Assembly: GCF_963677715.1 (NCBI RefSeq) | Contig: NZ_OY782493.1 | Span: forward strand, 62,001-126,000 | DNA: 64,000 nucleotides | Direction: 5' to 3' | Origin: an uncultured Bacteroides sp. | Lineage (GTDB): Bacteria > Bacteroidota > Bacteroidia > Bacteroidales > Bacteroidaceae | In this document: positions 55,894 to 64,000 of the stretch, in pieces | Numbering within the stretch: the stretch's first letter is position 1 | Layout: each line of letters begins with the position of its first letter | Translations under genes and position numbers: made by a program | Notes under the pieces: model-generated | The model's input: the letters and a program-made list of their open reading frames with translations, nothing else | Told to the model about the DNA's origin: nothing | Database searches by the model: none

Positions 55894-57189
55894 ATGAAAA
55901 AACGAATGCTGCTTCTGTTGTTAATCATATCAACCTCTTGCTTTGCGCAGCAGAAAAGAGTGGAACAACAGACATATACTCAAACGGAAGTTGATCTTAA
56001 GCTTCAACTTCAAGAGCAGAAAATAGAATCATTAACCAACACGATTAACGAACAGCAAGCCTACATAAATGAGAGGTTGGCTCAACAAGACAAATCGGTT
56101 ACCGAGGCTTGTGCTAATTATTCTGATCATATAAGTCTTTGGAGTACATGGATGACTGCTATAAGCATTATTGCGGCAATTGTTCTCTTTTTAATGGGAG
56201 GTTTTATAGCATGGAGGTTTAGGGATATATCAAAAGATCTCGCTGAAAAGTTGCAAGAAATAGATAAGTCCAGAGCCAAAGCAGAAGAAGCTCAACGATA
56301 TGCGGAAAATGCTAAATCTGAAATTGACGAGTTAAAAAGTGAGGTAGTCCAGTTGAAAGAACAAGCGGAAAAATCTGTATCTCAAATAAAAGCACGAGAA
56401 ATAGAGGTGCTCAAAATTGCGCAGAGTGCTCCACCTCAAGAGCAATCAGAAGGAAATAAAGAAGAAATTTCAAAGTATGTTGAAGAGGCTAAAAAAACTA
56501 AACCTGAATCTGAATTAACAGCAGAAGATTGGTTTCTTAAAGGTTATGATGCACAGATAAAAGAGCAGCTTGAAGATGCTTGTTTCTATTATAAGAAAGC
56601 TATAGAATTAGATCCCAAGGATGCAAGTGCTTATTACAATTCGGGCAATGCTTTATTGGGTTTGGCCAAATTAAAATCTGATGAATCGTTATATCAGGAA
56701 TCTTTTGAAAAATACGCAAAAGCAGTAGAGTTAAGCGCTAATGATGCAAGTGCTTATTACAATTGGGGTAATGGCTTATTGGCTTTGGCCAAATTAAAAT
56801 CCGATGAATTGTTATATAAGGAAGCCTTTACAAAATATGTTAAAGCTATTAAATTAGAGCCTAAGCATGTAAATGCTTATAAAAATTATGCTGCTTGCAT
56901 GGTGAAATACGCAATATCTTTCCATAAATTAGATGAATATAAAGATAAAATTGAACAGATGCTCCTCAAAGCGAATGAGCTAAAAGAAAATTCAGGTTCA
57001 TATAATTTAGCTTGTCTGTATTCAAGATTAAAGGATAAAAACAAAGCTTTGAAGTATCTGGGAAAAGCATTTGAAAGTAAAATAGATAATTTGTCAAGAA
57101 AGAGCATTGAATTGGACGAGGATTTCGAAAACATAAAAAACGACCCTGATTTTATTGCTTTGCTTGACAAATGTTATCCACTAAAATAA
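55894..57189 (+). CDS. TPR-repeat membrane protein with coiled coil
   Basis: A 431-aa protein. The start at 55894 opens a signal peptide (MKKRMLLLLLIISTSCFA); an upstream in-frame ATG at 55792 is less likely. A Gln-rich helical region (about 20-80), a membrane helix (about 86-108), a long charged coiled coil (about 110-180) and TPR repeats (about 210-350, with the near-duplicated DASAYYNSGNALLGLAKLKSDE and DASAYYNWGNGLLALAKLKSDE) follow. It probably anchors a protein-binding scaffold in the inner membrane. No pathway is evident. Confidence 0.75.
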   Translation: MKKRMLLLLLIISTSCFAQQKRVEQQTYTQTEVDLKLQLQEQKIESLTNTINEQQAYINERLAQQDKSVTEACANYSDHISLWSTWMTAISIIAAIVLFLMGGFIAWRFRDISKDLAEKLQEIDKSRAKAEEAQRYAENAKSEIDELKSEVVQLKEQAEKSVSQIKAREIEVLKIAQSAPPQEQSEGNKEEISKYVEEAKKTKPESELTAEDWFLKGYDAQIKEQLEDACFYYKKAIELDPKDASAYYNSGNALLGLAKLKSDESLYQESFEKYAKAVELSANDASAYYNWGNGLLALAKLKSDELLYKEAFTKYVKAIKLEPKHVNAYKNYAACMVKYAISFHKLDEYKDKIEQMLLKANELKENSGSYNLACLYSRLKDKNKALKYLGKAFESKIDNLSRKSIELDEDFENIKNDPDFIALLDKCYPLK

Positions 57190-57237
57190 GGGTTGGGGTA
57201 ATAGACGTGACATATAACACTTGATTCTCTCTGTTAA

Positions 57238-57257
57238 TTGTACCCGATAAGGTACAA
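57238..57257. promoter_or_regulatory. hip operator site 1
   Basis: Inverted repeat TTGTACC-CGATAA-GGTACAA, with GTACC/GGTAC half-sites. Confidence 0.6.
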
Positions 57258-57281
57258 TTACCTCCCAAAGCACTAAATTTA

Positions 57282-57295
57282 TACCCAATCGGGTA
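57282..57295. promoter_or_regulatory. hip operator site 2
   Basis: Palindrome TACCC-AATC-GGGTA. Confidence 0.65.
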
Positions 57296-57314
57296 CAAAA
57301 ATCAAATAAATAAC

Positions 57315-57322
57315 TATATTTG
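57315..57322 (+). promoter_or_regulatory. -7 promoter element of the hip operon
   Basis: TATATTTG, full consensus match, directly abutting operator site 3, so a repressor bound there would block the promoter. Confidence 0.6.
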
Positions 57323-57336
57323 TACCCAAACGGGTA
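57323..57336. promoter_or_regulatory. hip operator site 3
   Basis: Palindrome TACCC-AAAC-GGGTA, 4 bp before the hipB ATG; covers the expected transcription start. Confidence 0.65.
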
Positions 57337-57340
57337 TAAT

Positions 57341-57562
57341 ATGGGGTACACTACATTATCAGATTATGTAAAGCTGATGCGTAAGGAGTATAATCTTACG
57401 CAGGTGGAACTGTCCGATAAATCGGGCGTGGGGCTACGCTTTGTGCGTGAGCTTGAACGTGGAAAGCAATCTCTGCGGTTGGATAAGGTTAACCAGATAC
57501 TGAATCTGTTTGGCTCGGAAGTTGGCGCTGTGCCTATGGATAAAAGCAAGTTTGACTTATGA
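57341..57562 (+). CDS. hipB: HipB-type helix-turn-helix antitoxin
   Basis: A 73-aa Xre/HipB-like repressor. The HTH is LTQVELSDKSGVGLRFVRELE (about residues 19-39). The TTG at 57320 cannot be the start because the promoter and operator lie over it; ATG 57341 is used. It should bind the three TACCC-N4-GGGTA-like operators and repress its own operon. It overlaps the next gene by ATGA. Confidence 0.85.
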   Translation: MGYTTLSDYVKLMRKEYNLTQVELSDKSGVGLRFVRELERGKQSLRLDKVNQILNLFGSEVGAVPMDKSKFDL

Positions 57563-57885
57563 AAAGGGCTTGGATTTATATGCGTGAACGGCTAGCCGGC
57601 ATGCTGACGGAGGATGAAGATGGATTCACTTTTATCTATGATGCTGCTTATTTGCAATTGGATGATGCGGAAGCTGTGAGCTTGACGCTGCCACTTTCGG
57701 CTAAGCCTTATCGTAACAGTGTGTTGTTTCCATTCTTCGATGGGCTTATACCCGAAGGGTGGTTGCTGAACATTGCGGAACAGAATTGGAAGATTAACCA
57801 ACGTGACCGCATGTCTCTGCTGCTGGCTTGTTGCAAGGATTGTATTGGTGCTGTAAGTGTGGTGCCTGTTAGCGAGGAGGAATAA
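57559..57885 (+). CDS. hipS: HipS-like small protein (HipA N-terminal subdomain)
   Basis: A 108-aa protein matching the HipA N-subdomain-1 (couple_hipA): WIYMRERLAGMLTEDEDGFTF and VLFPFFDGLIPEGWLLN. In E. coli O127 HipBST the equivalent free-standing HipS, not HipB, neutralises the kinase. It overlaps hipB by 4 bp and ends 2 bp before the kinase start; both ends are clean, so the split is not a frameshift artefact. The antitoxin role here is inferred. Confidence 0.82.
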   Translation: MKRAWIYMRERLAGMLTEDEDGFTFIYDAAYLQLDDAEAVSLTLPLSAKPYRNSVLFPFFDGLIPEGWLLNIAEQNWKINQRDRMSLLLACCKDCIGAVSVVPVSEEE

Positions 57886-57887
57886 TC

Positions 57888-58826
57888 ATGAGAAGATGTT
57901 TATACTGCTATAAAGAGCTGGAAGAGAATGAGGTTGATTTTCATCCTTCTTGTGCCAAAAAAATATTCGGGACACCTGCTGTTCCTGAACTTCCGTATAC
58001 CCGTGAACAAATCGCCGAATTGGCCGGGCAGGTTGTTCGTAGCCGGACAACCTTAACCGGTGTGCAGGCTAAGTTGTCTCTTGATATTGAAAAAGCGAAG
58101 GAAGAACCTCAGCGTTTTACTATTGTAGGATTGTGGGGGAGATACATCTTAAAACCTCAGACCGACCTTTTTGAGCATTTGCCTGAATTGGAAGATGTGA
58201 CCATGCATCTGGCTGAAATTGCTAAAGTGAAAGCGGTTCCTCATTCATTGATTCGTTTTGCCGACGGGGAACTTTGTTATATAACGAAGCGCATCGACCG
58301 TGATAATAAAGGGAAGAAGTTCCCGATGGAAGATATGTGTCAGTTGGCGGAAAAGTTGACGGAGTATAAATACAGAGGCTCTTATGAGCAGATAGCGAAG
58401 CTGGTTATTAAATATTCTGCTGCGCCGAAACTGGATGCGATTAATTTCTGGGAGCAGGTTTTATTCTCCTGGTTAACAGGCAATGCGGATATGCATCTCA
58501 AAAACTTTTCTTTGTATGCTACCATAATGGGGCGTTACACATTAACGCCTGCCTATGATATGCTTTCTACGGCATTGGTAATGCCTGAAGATACGGAAGA
58601 ATTGGCATTAACGTTGAGTGGAAAGAAACGGAAGATAAAGAAGTCGGATTTTATTGCTGCGTTTAAGGCTTCCGAACTGGAGGCTAAAGCGATAGAAAAT
58701 ATGTTTGCAAGGTTCCAAAGGGCAGTGCCGAAATGGATGGAGTTTATTGATATCTCCTTTTTGCCGCAGGAAATGAAAGACGGGTTTAAAGAGATTATAT
58801 CTCAGCGTATCTCTATGTTAAAGTGA
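57888..58826 (+). CDS. hipT: HipT-like serine/threonine kinase toxin
   Basis: A 312-aa HipA-fold kinase without the N-subdomain-1 that single-chain HipA carries. Visible: an N-terminal CX2C...HX2C zinc-finger-like knuckle (C4, C7, H19, C22), the glycine-rich loop TTLTGVQAKLS, ATP-binding K89 (YILKPQ), catalytic D201 in GNADMHLKN and metal-binding D224 in AYDMLST. HipA and HipT phosphorylate glutamyl- and tryptophanyl-tRNA synthetase respectively; the target here is unknown. Confidence 0.87.
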   Translation: MRRCLYCYKELEENEVDFHPSCAKKIFGTPAVPELPYTREQIAELAGQVVRSRTTLTGVQAKLSLDIEKAKEEPQRFTIVGLWGRYILKPQTDLFEHLPELEDVTMHLAEIAKVKAVPHSLIRFADGELCYITKRIDRDNKGKKFPMEDMCQLAEKLTEYKYRGSYEQIAKLVIKYSAAPKLDAINFWEQVLFSWLTGNADMHLKNFSLYATIMGRYTLTPAYDMLSTALVMPEDTEELALTLSGKKRKIKKSDFIAAFKASELEAKAIENMFARFQRAVPKWMEFIDISFLPQEMKDGFKEIISQRISMLK

Positions 58827-58906
58827 ATTGATTGACTTTTCAGAGTCTTTTATATTAAAAGCTGTTTCATTAAACGAAGTTTGAACGCTTGAATAATAAA
58901 AAAACG

Positions 58907-58948
58907 ACCCACATATAGTTGGCTTTTAGTAACCAACTATATGTGGGT
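58907..58948. terminator. Bidirectional terminator between hipT and pectate lyase
   Basis: ACCCACATATAGTTGG pairs with CCAACTATATGTGGGT (16 bp, 10-nt loop); an A-run precedes it, which is a T-run for the minus-strand transcript. Confidence 0.8.
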
Positions 58949-58961
58949 TGTGTGCATTCTA

Positions 58962-60473
58962 CTAATTAAAATCAGCGTCGCAAGGTGAGTTGCTTTCATC
59001 TTTGCAGCCGGCTTTCATAATATCATTTACCAGGCTGTTGATGTAAAGCTCTAAGTAGCTGTATCCGCTTGTGGCATCTACGTCTTTAAAGCTCTTTCCC
59101 GAAGGGAGATTGCGTGCAGCCCATTCGTCTGGAATGCCGTCATTGTCGCTATCACTGGGCTTTGTTGCCGATTGATAGGTGATGTATCCGCCGCAGTCGG
59201 TTTGTGAATCTATCAGTCCATTGGTACTTCCGTTAGAACCCTCATAGGTATATTTCCCGTTCTCTACATCAGAAACGATGCGGGTGTCTATGGCGTCGCG
59301 GTGGAGGCTGGCGCCTGCATAGGCAAGTACTGTTTGGTAAGCTTGCGCGGCTGTGTGCGTACCTACGGGTTTAACGGGGTATTCGACGGTCGATTTAATT
59401 CCTTCTTTTGAATTTCCGGGCAATGATGCGCCGTTGTTTGTGTTAGGGTGTATGCCTTCCCAGTTATCGGCATTGACTTCTGCTATATGAGTTTTCATTT
59501 TGGCGGTCAGCGAAGCACATGTATTGTCAAAATAGTTGCCCGACAGATAGAAAGATCCCCATACGCCTGCGGCATTGGTTAGTGTACCGTCATCGGCATT
59601 CGGAGAGAAAATGCGGTAGGTCAGCACCTCTTTGGTAGCGGTAGAGGGTCCCGGCTTATAGTAATTGTTTACGAAATTATAGCTGCCGCCTTCTCCGGCG
59701 TAGCCTCCGTTAATGGGGCCCCAATTATAGAATACATTGTTGCGCAGGTCTACTAATTCTTCCTCGGGTTTTCCGGTATAGCGACTTCCGCAGAGACGGG
59801 GAGTGCGACTGCTGTGGTGTGCCAGCAGGTTGTGATGAAAGCTGGCGCCTTCGCCACCCCAGATGCCTCCGTAGCCGTGCTTGCCTTTTCCGTGAACGGA
59901 GTTGGTGAGGCTTTCGCTCAAGATGCACCATTGCATGGTGAAATTTTTATTGTCATAGAAAGAAGAACACTCATCGGTGCTCCAGCTCATGGTGCAGTGG
60001 TCTATGAGTATATTGCTATGATTGCGCCCCCACATGGCATCGTCGACTGTTTTGTGCTCATCGCCCATTCTTGAACGAATAAAACGGATGATTACATTAT
60101 CTGCCTCGACAACAAGTGAATAGTTTTTCAGGCAAATGCCGTCTCCGGGAGCTGTTTGTCCGGCTATGGTAACGTCGCCCTTACTGATTTTGAGTGTTGA
60201 TTGAAGATCGATAGTGCCCGAAACATCAAATACAATGGTGCGTGTACCGGTTTTATCGATGGCCTCGCGCAGAGATCCGCTTCCGCTGTCGTTGAGGTTG
60301 GTTACGTGATATACTTCTCCTCCGCGGCCGCCGCTTGTGGTGTAGCGGGCAAAACCCTCTGCACCCGGAAAGGCCGGAGTTTGTATGTTCGCTGTAAGTG
60401 CAGCGTTGCTTTCTGTTTGTGCACATGCATTCGACAACAGGAATGTGGCAATGATAAATAGGTATTGTTTCAT
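58962..60473 (-). CDS. Secreted pectate lyase (PL1-like)
   Basis: A 503-aa parallel beta-helix lyase predicted to cut polygalacturonate. The signal peptide ends near residue 18 (SNACAQ; a weak lipobox, so it may be a lipoprotein). Core signatures are [60 protein letters not shown] and [14 protein letters not shown] (catalytic Arg region). The end resembles a thrombospondin-type-3 calcium segment ([18 protein letters not shown]). No SusC/SusD genes are nearby, so it is not in a typical polysaccharide utilisation locus. Confidence 0.88.
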   Translation of the reverse strand: MKQYLFIIATFLLSNACAQTESNAALTANIQTPAFPGAEGFARYTTSGGRGGEVYHVTNLNDSGSGSLREAIDKTGTRTIVFDVSGTIDLQSTLKISKGDVTIAGQTAPGDGICLKNYSLVVEADNVIIRFIRSRMGDEHKTVDDAMWGRNHSNILIDHCTMSWSTDECSSFYDNKNFTMQWCILSESLTNSVHGKGKHGYGGIWGGEGASFHHNLLAHHSSRTPRLCGSRYTGKPEEELVDLRNNVFYNWGPINGGYAGEGGSYNFVNNYYKPGPSTATKEVLTYRIFSPNADDGTLTNAAGVWGSFYLSGNYFDNTCASLTAKMKTHIAEVNADNWEGIHPNTNNGASLPGNSKEGIKSTVEYPVKPVGTHTAAQAYQTVLAYAGASLHRDAIDTRIVSDVENGKYTYEGSNGSTNGLIDSQTDCGGYITYQSATKPSDSDNDGIPDEWAARNLPSGKSFKDVDATSGYSYLELYINSLVNDIMKAGCKDESNSPCDADFN

Positions 60474-60495
60474 GATAAGAATTTTTTGTTGACTG

Positions 60496-60503
60496 CAAAA
60501 ATA
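60496..60503 (-). promoter_or_regulatory. -7 promoter element of pectate lyase
   Basis: Minus-strand TATTTTTG, consensus match, 23 bp upstream of the ATG. Confidence 0.5.
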
Positions 60504-60576
60504 GGGGCTTAGTGTGGTTGTTATGTGTACGAATCATTATTCTATGTGTAACTATTGGCTTTTCGTGCAAAAAGTG

Positions 60577-60584
60577 TACTTTTG
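60577..60584 (+). promoter_or_regulatory. -7 promoter element of the DMP19 gene
   Basis: TACTTTTG, consensus match, 43 bp before the ATG; it is embedded in the imperfect palindrome GTGTACTTTTGTACA. Confidence 0.5.
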
Positions 60585-60627
60585 TACAGTTGACATTAGT
60601 TTATAGATAAATAAATAAGAAATTAAG

Positions 60628-61125
60628 ATGATAGAGGTATCTGATGTGGCTTTGAAAGCTGCTGTGGCAGAGGGAATGGATGAGTTTATCCGAATCTTTA
60701 CGGATAAGTATCAGGAGGTAGTGGGAGGTGAGCTTACTGCTGAAACGATGCCGTTGCTCACCGGAGAACAGCACTCGTTACTGGCTTATCAGATTTGCAG
60801 AGATGAAATCATGGTCGGCGGTTTTTGTCAACTGATACAGAACGGTTACGGTAGTTACATTTTTGATAATCCTTTTGCTAAAGCAATGCGCTTGTGGGGC
60901 AATGAGGAATTCTCTAAATTGCTTTATAGAGCAAAGAAGATATACGATGCCAATCGTGAAGATTTGGAAAAAGAGCGCACAGAAGATGAATTTATGGCTA
61001 TGTATGAGCCCTATGAGGCTTTTGATGATTTGGAAGAGGAATTCTTTGATATGGAAGAGGATCTGACAACACGAATTGCTGCTTATGTGGATGATCATCT
61101 TGATTTGTTTGCGAAAGTAGTATAG
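60628..61125 (+). CDS. DMP19-family protein
   Basis: A 165-aa soluble, acidic protein. The segment LLAYQICRDEIMVGGFCQLIQNGYGSYIFDNPFAKAMR is the DMP19/DUF4375 core; the second half is rich in Glu/Asp and may act as a DNA mimic, as the Neisseria DMP19 protein does. It is monocistronic. Confidence 0.8.
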   Translation: MIEVSDVALKAAVAEGMDEFIRIFTDKYQEVVGGELTAETMPLLTGEQHSLLAYQICRDEIMVGGFCQLIQNGYGSYIFDNPFAKAMRLWGNEEFSKLLYRAKKIYDANREDLEKERTEDEFMAMYEPYEAFDDLEEEFFDMEEDLTTRIAAYVDDHLDLFAKVV

Positions 61126-61256
61126 TTAAGAGTATATGAAGTCAATTTGCAAAAAAAGGATGGAGAGTATGCAATATTAGTGTGTTTAGTGCATTTATCT
61201 ATTAAAATTGGCTAAAAAAAAAAGAGGGGTAAAGGTGTGCGTCTCTCTTTGTTTTG

Positions 61257-61264
61257 TATATTTG
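61257..61264 (+). promoter_or_regulatory. -7 promoter element of the nigD-like operon
   Basis: TATATTTG, consensus match, 40 bp before ATG 61305; it excludes the longer frame start at 61254. Confidence 0.55.
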
Positions 61265-61304
61265 CACACCTTCTAAAATAAAAAAACACACAAATATTTG
61301 GATT

Positions 61305-61991
61305 ATGAAAAAAATCAAGTTGGTTGCTTTGGCCCTTACTTTATTGGTGGGCATTTCCTTTACTTCTTGCATGAATTCGGATGATAACAATTCTTATGAT
61401 GGATATGCATTTGCTACAGTAAGTCAAGGTTATTTAGGATCTCCTGTGCTCATTGCAGATAATGGATGGACTTTAAACCCTACTAACCCATCGGCATTAT
61501 TGCTTAGTGATGGATCTTCTTATCCGGAGCGTGTATTGATCTATTATAAGTACGTGGAAGGAGAAACCGTGCAGGACGGGAAAACAGATTATGACATTAC
61601 AATTGTAAGCGGCGGCGGAATTTATACTAAAGCTTTTAACTCAAAGCCGGATACGTTGGTTAATGATTATAGTGTAACGGATATAGCTCCATGGATTGAT
61701 GTTAATCGTAAATATCTTACTGTATCCTTTCTTGTAAACTATAGCTCTAATGTTGATTTTGATATGTATCAGCAAAAAGTAGGTAATGATACTCTTTATG
61801 TTAAATTCAACTACTCTAAAGGTGGTAGCGATAATGCCTATAATAATTATCAAGACTACATTAGTTTTAAAATGCCTTCATATATAGAAGGGATTACGCC
61901 GAAGAATGACTCTATTTGGGTGAAGGTATCTGCAAAGGGTACTTCCGGCTCAACAATAGTGAAGAATATACAGTGTAAATACGATTATTAG
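61305..61991 (+). CDS. NigD-like lipoprotein
   Basis: A 228-aa lipoprotein; signal peptide with lipobox TSC (LVGISFTSCMNSDDN). The body is beta-rich (YVEGETVQDGKTDYDITIVSGGGIYTK) with the NigD-like N-terminal OB and C-terminal beta-sandwich pattern of Bacteroidetes. NigD homologues accompany bacteriocin immunity in Prevotella, but most are of unknown function. It starts an operon with yip1, smpB and the Gate-domain gene. Confidence 0.8.
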   Translation: MKKIKLVALALTLLVGISFTSCMNSDDNNSYDGYAFATVSQGYLGSPVLIADNGWTLNPTNPSALLLSDGSSYPERVLIYYKYVEGETVQDGKTDYDITIVSGGGIYTKAFNSKPDTLVNDYSVTDIAPWIDVNRKYLTVSFLVNYSSNVDFDMYQQKVGNDTLYVKFNYSKGGSDNAYNNYQDYISFKMPSYIEGITPKNDSIWVKVSAKGTSGSTIVKNIQCKYDY

Positions 61992-61993
61992 AA

Positions 61994-62569
61994 TTGAATT
62001 ATAAAGGACTTTTTAAAATAGCATTATTATTAATTTCCTCTCCGGCTAAAGCCTGGGAGGAAATTTCTTTCCATGAGGATAGACGCTCGGTATTTATTGA
62101 GTTCGTGTATCCCATGATTGGTTTTTGCGGACTCTCTGTCTTTATAGGCTCTTTACTGGCCAATGGATGGGGCGGGCCGCTTAGTTTTCAAATAGCGATG
62201 ACACAGTGCTGTGCAGTAGCGGTGGCTCTGTTTGGCGGATACTTCGGGGCGGCTTATGCCCTAAACCTTTTGGGAGTGAGATTGTTTGGCTTAAAGAATG
62301 ATATATTATTAACGCAGCAGTTTGCCGGATACTCCATGGTAGTTCTCTTTTTGATTAATATCGTGATGGGGGTGTTGCCGGACTTTAGTGTAATAGGTTG
62401 GTTGCTTCAATTCTACCTGATATACGTGGTGTGGGAAGGCGTTCCGGTATTGATGCATGTTGAAGAGAAAAAAAGGTTGAGATATACCATAATGGCATCT
62501 GTCTTGCTGATTTTATGCCCGGCTATCATTCTGATAGTGTTCAATAAGCTCACTGTAATACTTAACTAA
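61994..62569 (+). CDS. YIP1-family membrane protein
   Basis: A 191-aa protein with five hydrophobic segments, matching the bacterial YIP1 (DUF1282) family ([19 protein letters not shown] at the start). The start is a TTG 2 bp after the nigD stop; the first in-frame ATG is 40 codons later and would remove the family N-terminus, so TTG is accepted. smpB starts 7 bp after it. Confidence 0.82.
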   Translation: MNYKGLFKIALLLISSPAKAWEEISFHEDRRSVFIEFVYPMIGFCGLSVFIGSLLANGWGGPLSFQIAMTQCCAVAVALFGGYFGAAYALNLLGVRLFGLKNDILLTQQFAGYSMVVLFLINIVMGVLPDFSVIGWLLQFYLIYVVWEGVPVLMHVEEKKRLRYTIMASVLLILCPAIILIVFNKLTVILN

Positions 62570-62576
62570 AGGAAAA

Positions 62577-63029
62577 ATGAAACTGGCTTCTATAAATATA
62601 AAGAATAAACGTGCAACGTTTGATTACGAACTGACGGATACTTATACGGCAGGTATCGTGCTTACGGGTACGGAAATTAAATCCATCCGCTTGGGTAAGG
62701 CCAGTTTAGTGGATACATTTTGCTTTTTCGCCAATGGCGAATTGTGGGTAAAAAACATGCATATAGCTGAGTACTTCTATGGTTCATACAACAACCACAG
62801 TGCGCGTCGCGACAGAAAGTTGCTGCTCAGCAAAAAAGAACTGAAAAAACTAGATCGGGGAACGAAAGAAACGGGCTTTACCATTGTGCCCATTCGTCTA
62901 TTTATTAGCGAAAAAGGGCTCGCCAAGGTTGTTATTGCATTGGCCAGAGGTAAAAAACAATATGATAAGCGTGAATCTCTGAGAGAAAAAGACGACCGTA
63001 GAGACATGGACAGAATGTTTAAGCATTGA
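62577..63029 (+). CDS. smpB: SsrA-binding protein SmpB
   Basis: A 150-aa beta-barrel protein that delivers tmRNA (here at 4489-4884) to stalled ribosomes. Family landmarks: [29 protein letters not shown], the [16 protein letters not shown] segment and the basic C-terminal tail [18 protein letters not shown] that reads the mRNA channel. Confidence 0.97.
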   Translation: MKLASINIKNKRATFDYELTDTYTAGIVLTGTEIKSIRLGKASLVDTFCFFANGELWVKNMHIAEYFYGSYNNHSARRDRKLLLSKKELKKLDRGTKETGFTIVPIRLFISEKGLAKVVIALARGKKQYDKRESLREKDDRRDMDRMFKH

Positions 63030-63031
63030 CG

Positions 63032-63958
63032 ATGAAGATGTTTCTCCGACGGTTGTGGAAATGCATAAAACAAGCTTTACCAAAGGCGGGTAAAACAAGT
63101 CTTTGGCTTCTAAAGATCGTACTTCCTGTGTCTTTGCTTGTTCGCCTGATGCAATATTATGGTCTTATTGCTATTTTAGCTGACTATCTACACCCGTTAT
63201 TTAACTTCATAGGATTACCCGGCGCCACAGCCATTGTGTTTATTACCAGTATTTTCCTCCCTCTTTATGGCACAATTGCCGTGATGACTTCATTGGCCAT
63301 GAACATGCGTGAGGCTACTATACTTACTTTGATGTGCCTGGTAGCTCACAGTTTGTTGGTGGAGTGTGCCGTGATGAAAAAAACCGGTTCTTCTTTTATC
63401 GGGATGATTGCACTACGCATAGGAATGGCTTTTGTAGTGGCTATATTCCTGAATACCGTGTTGCCGGTGAACAATACACCCTTTATGATGGTTACGCAAC
63501 CAGAAGATTATGCTTCGCTCGTTCCGTTGCTGGTATCATGGATAGAATCTTCGTTACTGTTGGTGGTTATTATTATGTTGATTATCACTACGTTAATGAT
63601 TCTGCAACGAGTGTTGCTCGAGTTTAATCTGATTGAATCTATTTCTCGCCCGCTGCGTCCTTTGATGAGAATATTCGGATTGGGAGAGGACGCTCCTTTT
63701 TTCTGGTTGGTGGGCAATCTGGTTGGATTGGCTTATGGTAGCGCTGTGATGATAGATATGGTTCAGGAAGGTAAGCTGACGCTTAAGGAATCGAATACAT
63801 TGAATCATCATTTGGCTATATCGCATTCATTACTGGAAGATACTTTGCTCTTTGCCGCATTGGGCATTAATATAGGAGTGATAATGGGCACCCGGGTTCT
63901 TTTTGCTATGGCAGTAGTGTGGGGACGTCGGCTTATTACAACAGTTTTTAATCATTGA
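63032..63958 (+). CDS. Nucleoside recognition (Gate) domain membrane protein
   Basis: A 308-aa polytopic protein with about eight helices and two Gate-domain regions (KIVLPVSLLVRLMQYYGLI... and GNLVGLAYGSAVMIDMVQEGKLT). The family is related to spore maturation proteins SpmA/B and to the gate of FeoB and CNT transporters; substrate unknown. ATG 63032 is used, 2 bp after the smpB stop. It is the last gene of the operon; nothing is seen from 63959 to the window end. Confidence 0.85.
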   Translation: MKMFLRRLWKCIKQALPKAGKTSLWLLKIVLPVSLLVRLMQYYGLIAILADYLHPLFNFIGLPGATAIVFITSIFLPLYGTIAVMTSLAMNMREATILTLMCLVAHSLLVECAVMKKTGSSFIGMIALRIGMAFVVAIFLNTVLPVNNTPFMMVTQPEDYASLVPLLVSWIESSLLLVVIIMLIITTLMILQRVLLEFNLIESISRPLRPLMRIFGLGEDAPFFWLVGNLVGLAYGSAVMIDMVQEGKLTLKESNTLNHHLAISHSLLEDTLLFAALGINIGVIMGTRVLFAMAVVWGRRLITTVFNH

Positions 63959-64000
63959 TTTGTAGCCGCAAATCAATTCTTTACTCAATTTAGTTATAAT

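Noticed and set aside
57559-58826. hipS/hipT as a frameshifted single hipA
   Set aside because: Each gene has its own start and stop, with a coupled overlap to hipB, and the kinase has an extra N-terminal cysteine knuckle; this matches a true three-gene layout.

Overview
The window reads as chromosome of a Bacteroides-type member of the Bacteroidales. Supporting signs are the promoter pattern (many genes preceded by TAnnTTTG), the absence of strong Shine-Dalgarno sites, an ECF sigma/FecR/TonB-receptor/DUF4249 regulon, BspA-like, NigD-like and DUF4248 proteins, a Wza/Wzz pair, an HU/VirE module, and a tmRNA encoding the tag GENNYALAA. The species cannot be fixed from sequence alone.

Layout. 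1-2866: obgE (cut by the window edge), pgeF, a B3/4-domain gene and an M23 peptidase, one + strand operon. 2867-11912: lactonase lipoprotein, ssrA (tmRNA), PAP2 phosphatase, methyltransferase, dinB, an orphan substrate-binding lipoprotein, pgk, nth and pheS. 11913-19821: a MATE transporter, then a minus-strand series of alpha/beta-hydrolase, ECF sigma, FecR anti-sigma, TonB receptor and DUF4249 lipoprotein. 20156-24188: a compact four-gene cassette (polyprenyl-phosphate glycosyltransferase, tandem LAB_N membrane protein, UDP-glucuronate-epimerase-like protein, ArnT-like GT39) that looks like a uronic-acid or lipid A decoration pathway. 24346-32049: an RRM protein, an HU/winged-helix protein divergent from a frameshifted VirE gene with a 22-bp-periodic operator array between them, tRNA-Thr, and an export pair Wza/Wzz. 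32188-44648: grpE-dnaJ, an ABC-F protein with a degenerate second ATPase site, a BspA-like protein, a CPBP protease, tex, an orphan histidine kinase joined to a 5'-nucleotidase, and a free-methionine sulfoxide reductase. 44664-52084: an adaptor/RND/TolC efflux operon flanked by two paralogous AraC regulators; the RND gene is broken by a one-base frameshift. 52348-55181: a Crp-like regulator, an array of 83-bp repeats, a DUF4248 gene and a G+C-rich, decayed dnaB-like helicase operon. 55894-58826: a TPR membrane protein and a three-gene hipB/hipS/hipT-type toxin-antitoxin operon with three palindromic operators. 58962-64000: a secreted pectate lyase, DMP19, NigD-like lipoprotein, YIP1, smpB and a Gate-domain membrane protein.

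How genes act together. The tmRNA and SmpB of the trans-translation system are both here but far apart. GrpE and DnaJ are co-chaperones of DnaK, whose gene is outside the window. The sigma/anti-sigma/receptor set forms a self-contained cell-surface signalling and uptake regulon. The most interesting stretches are the 20-24 kb decoration cassette, the HU/VirE operator array, the 83-bp repeats beside the helicase fossil, and the tripartite Hip system.
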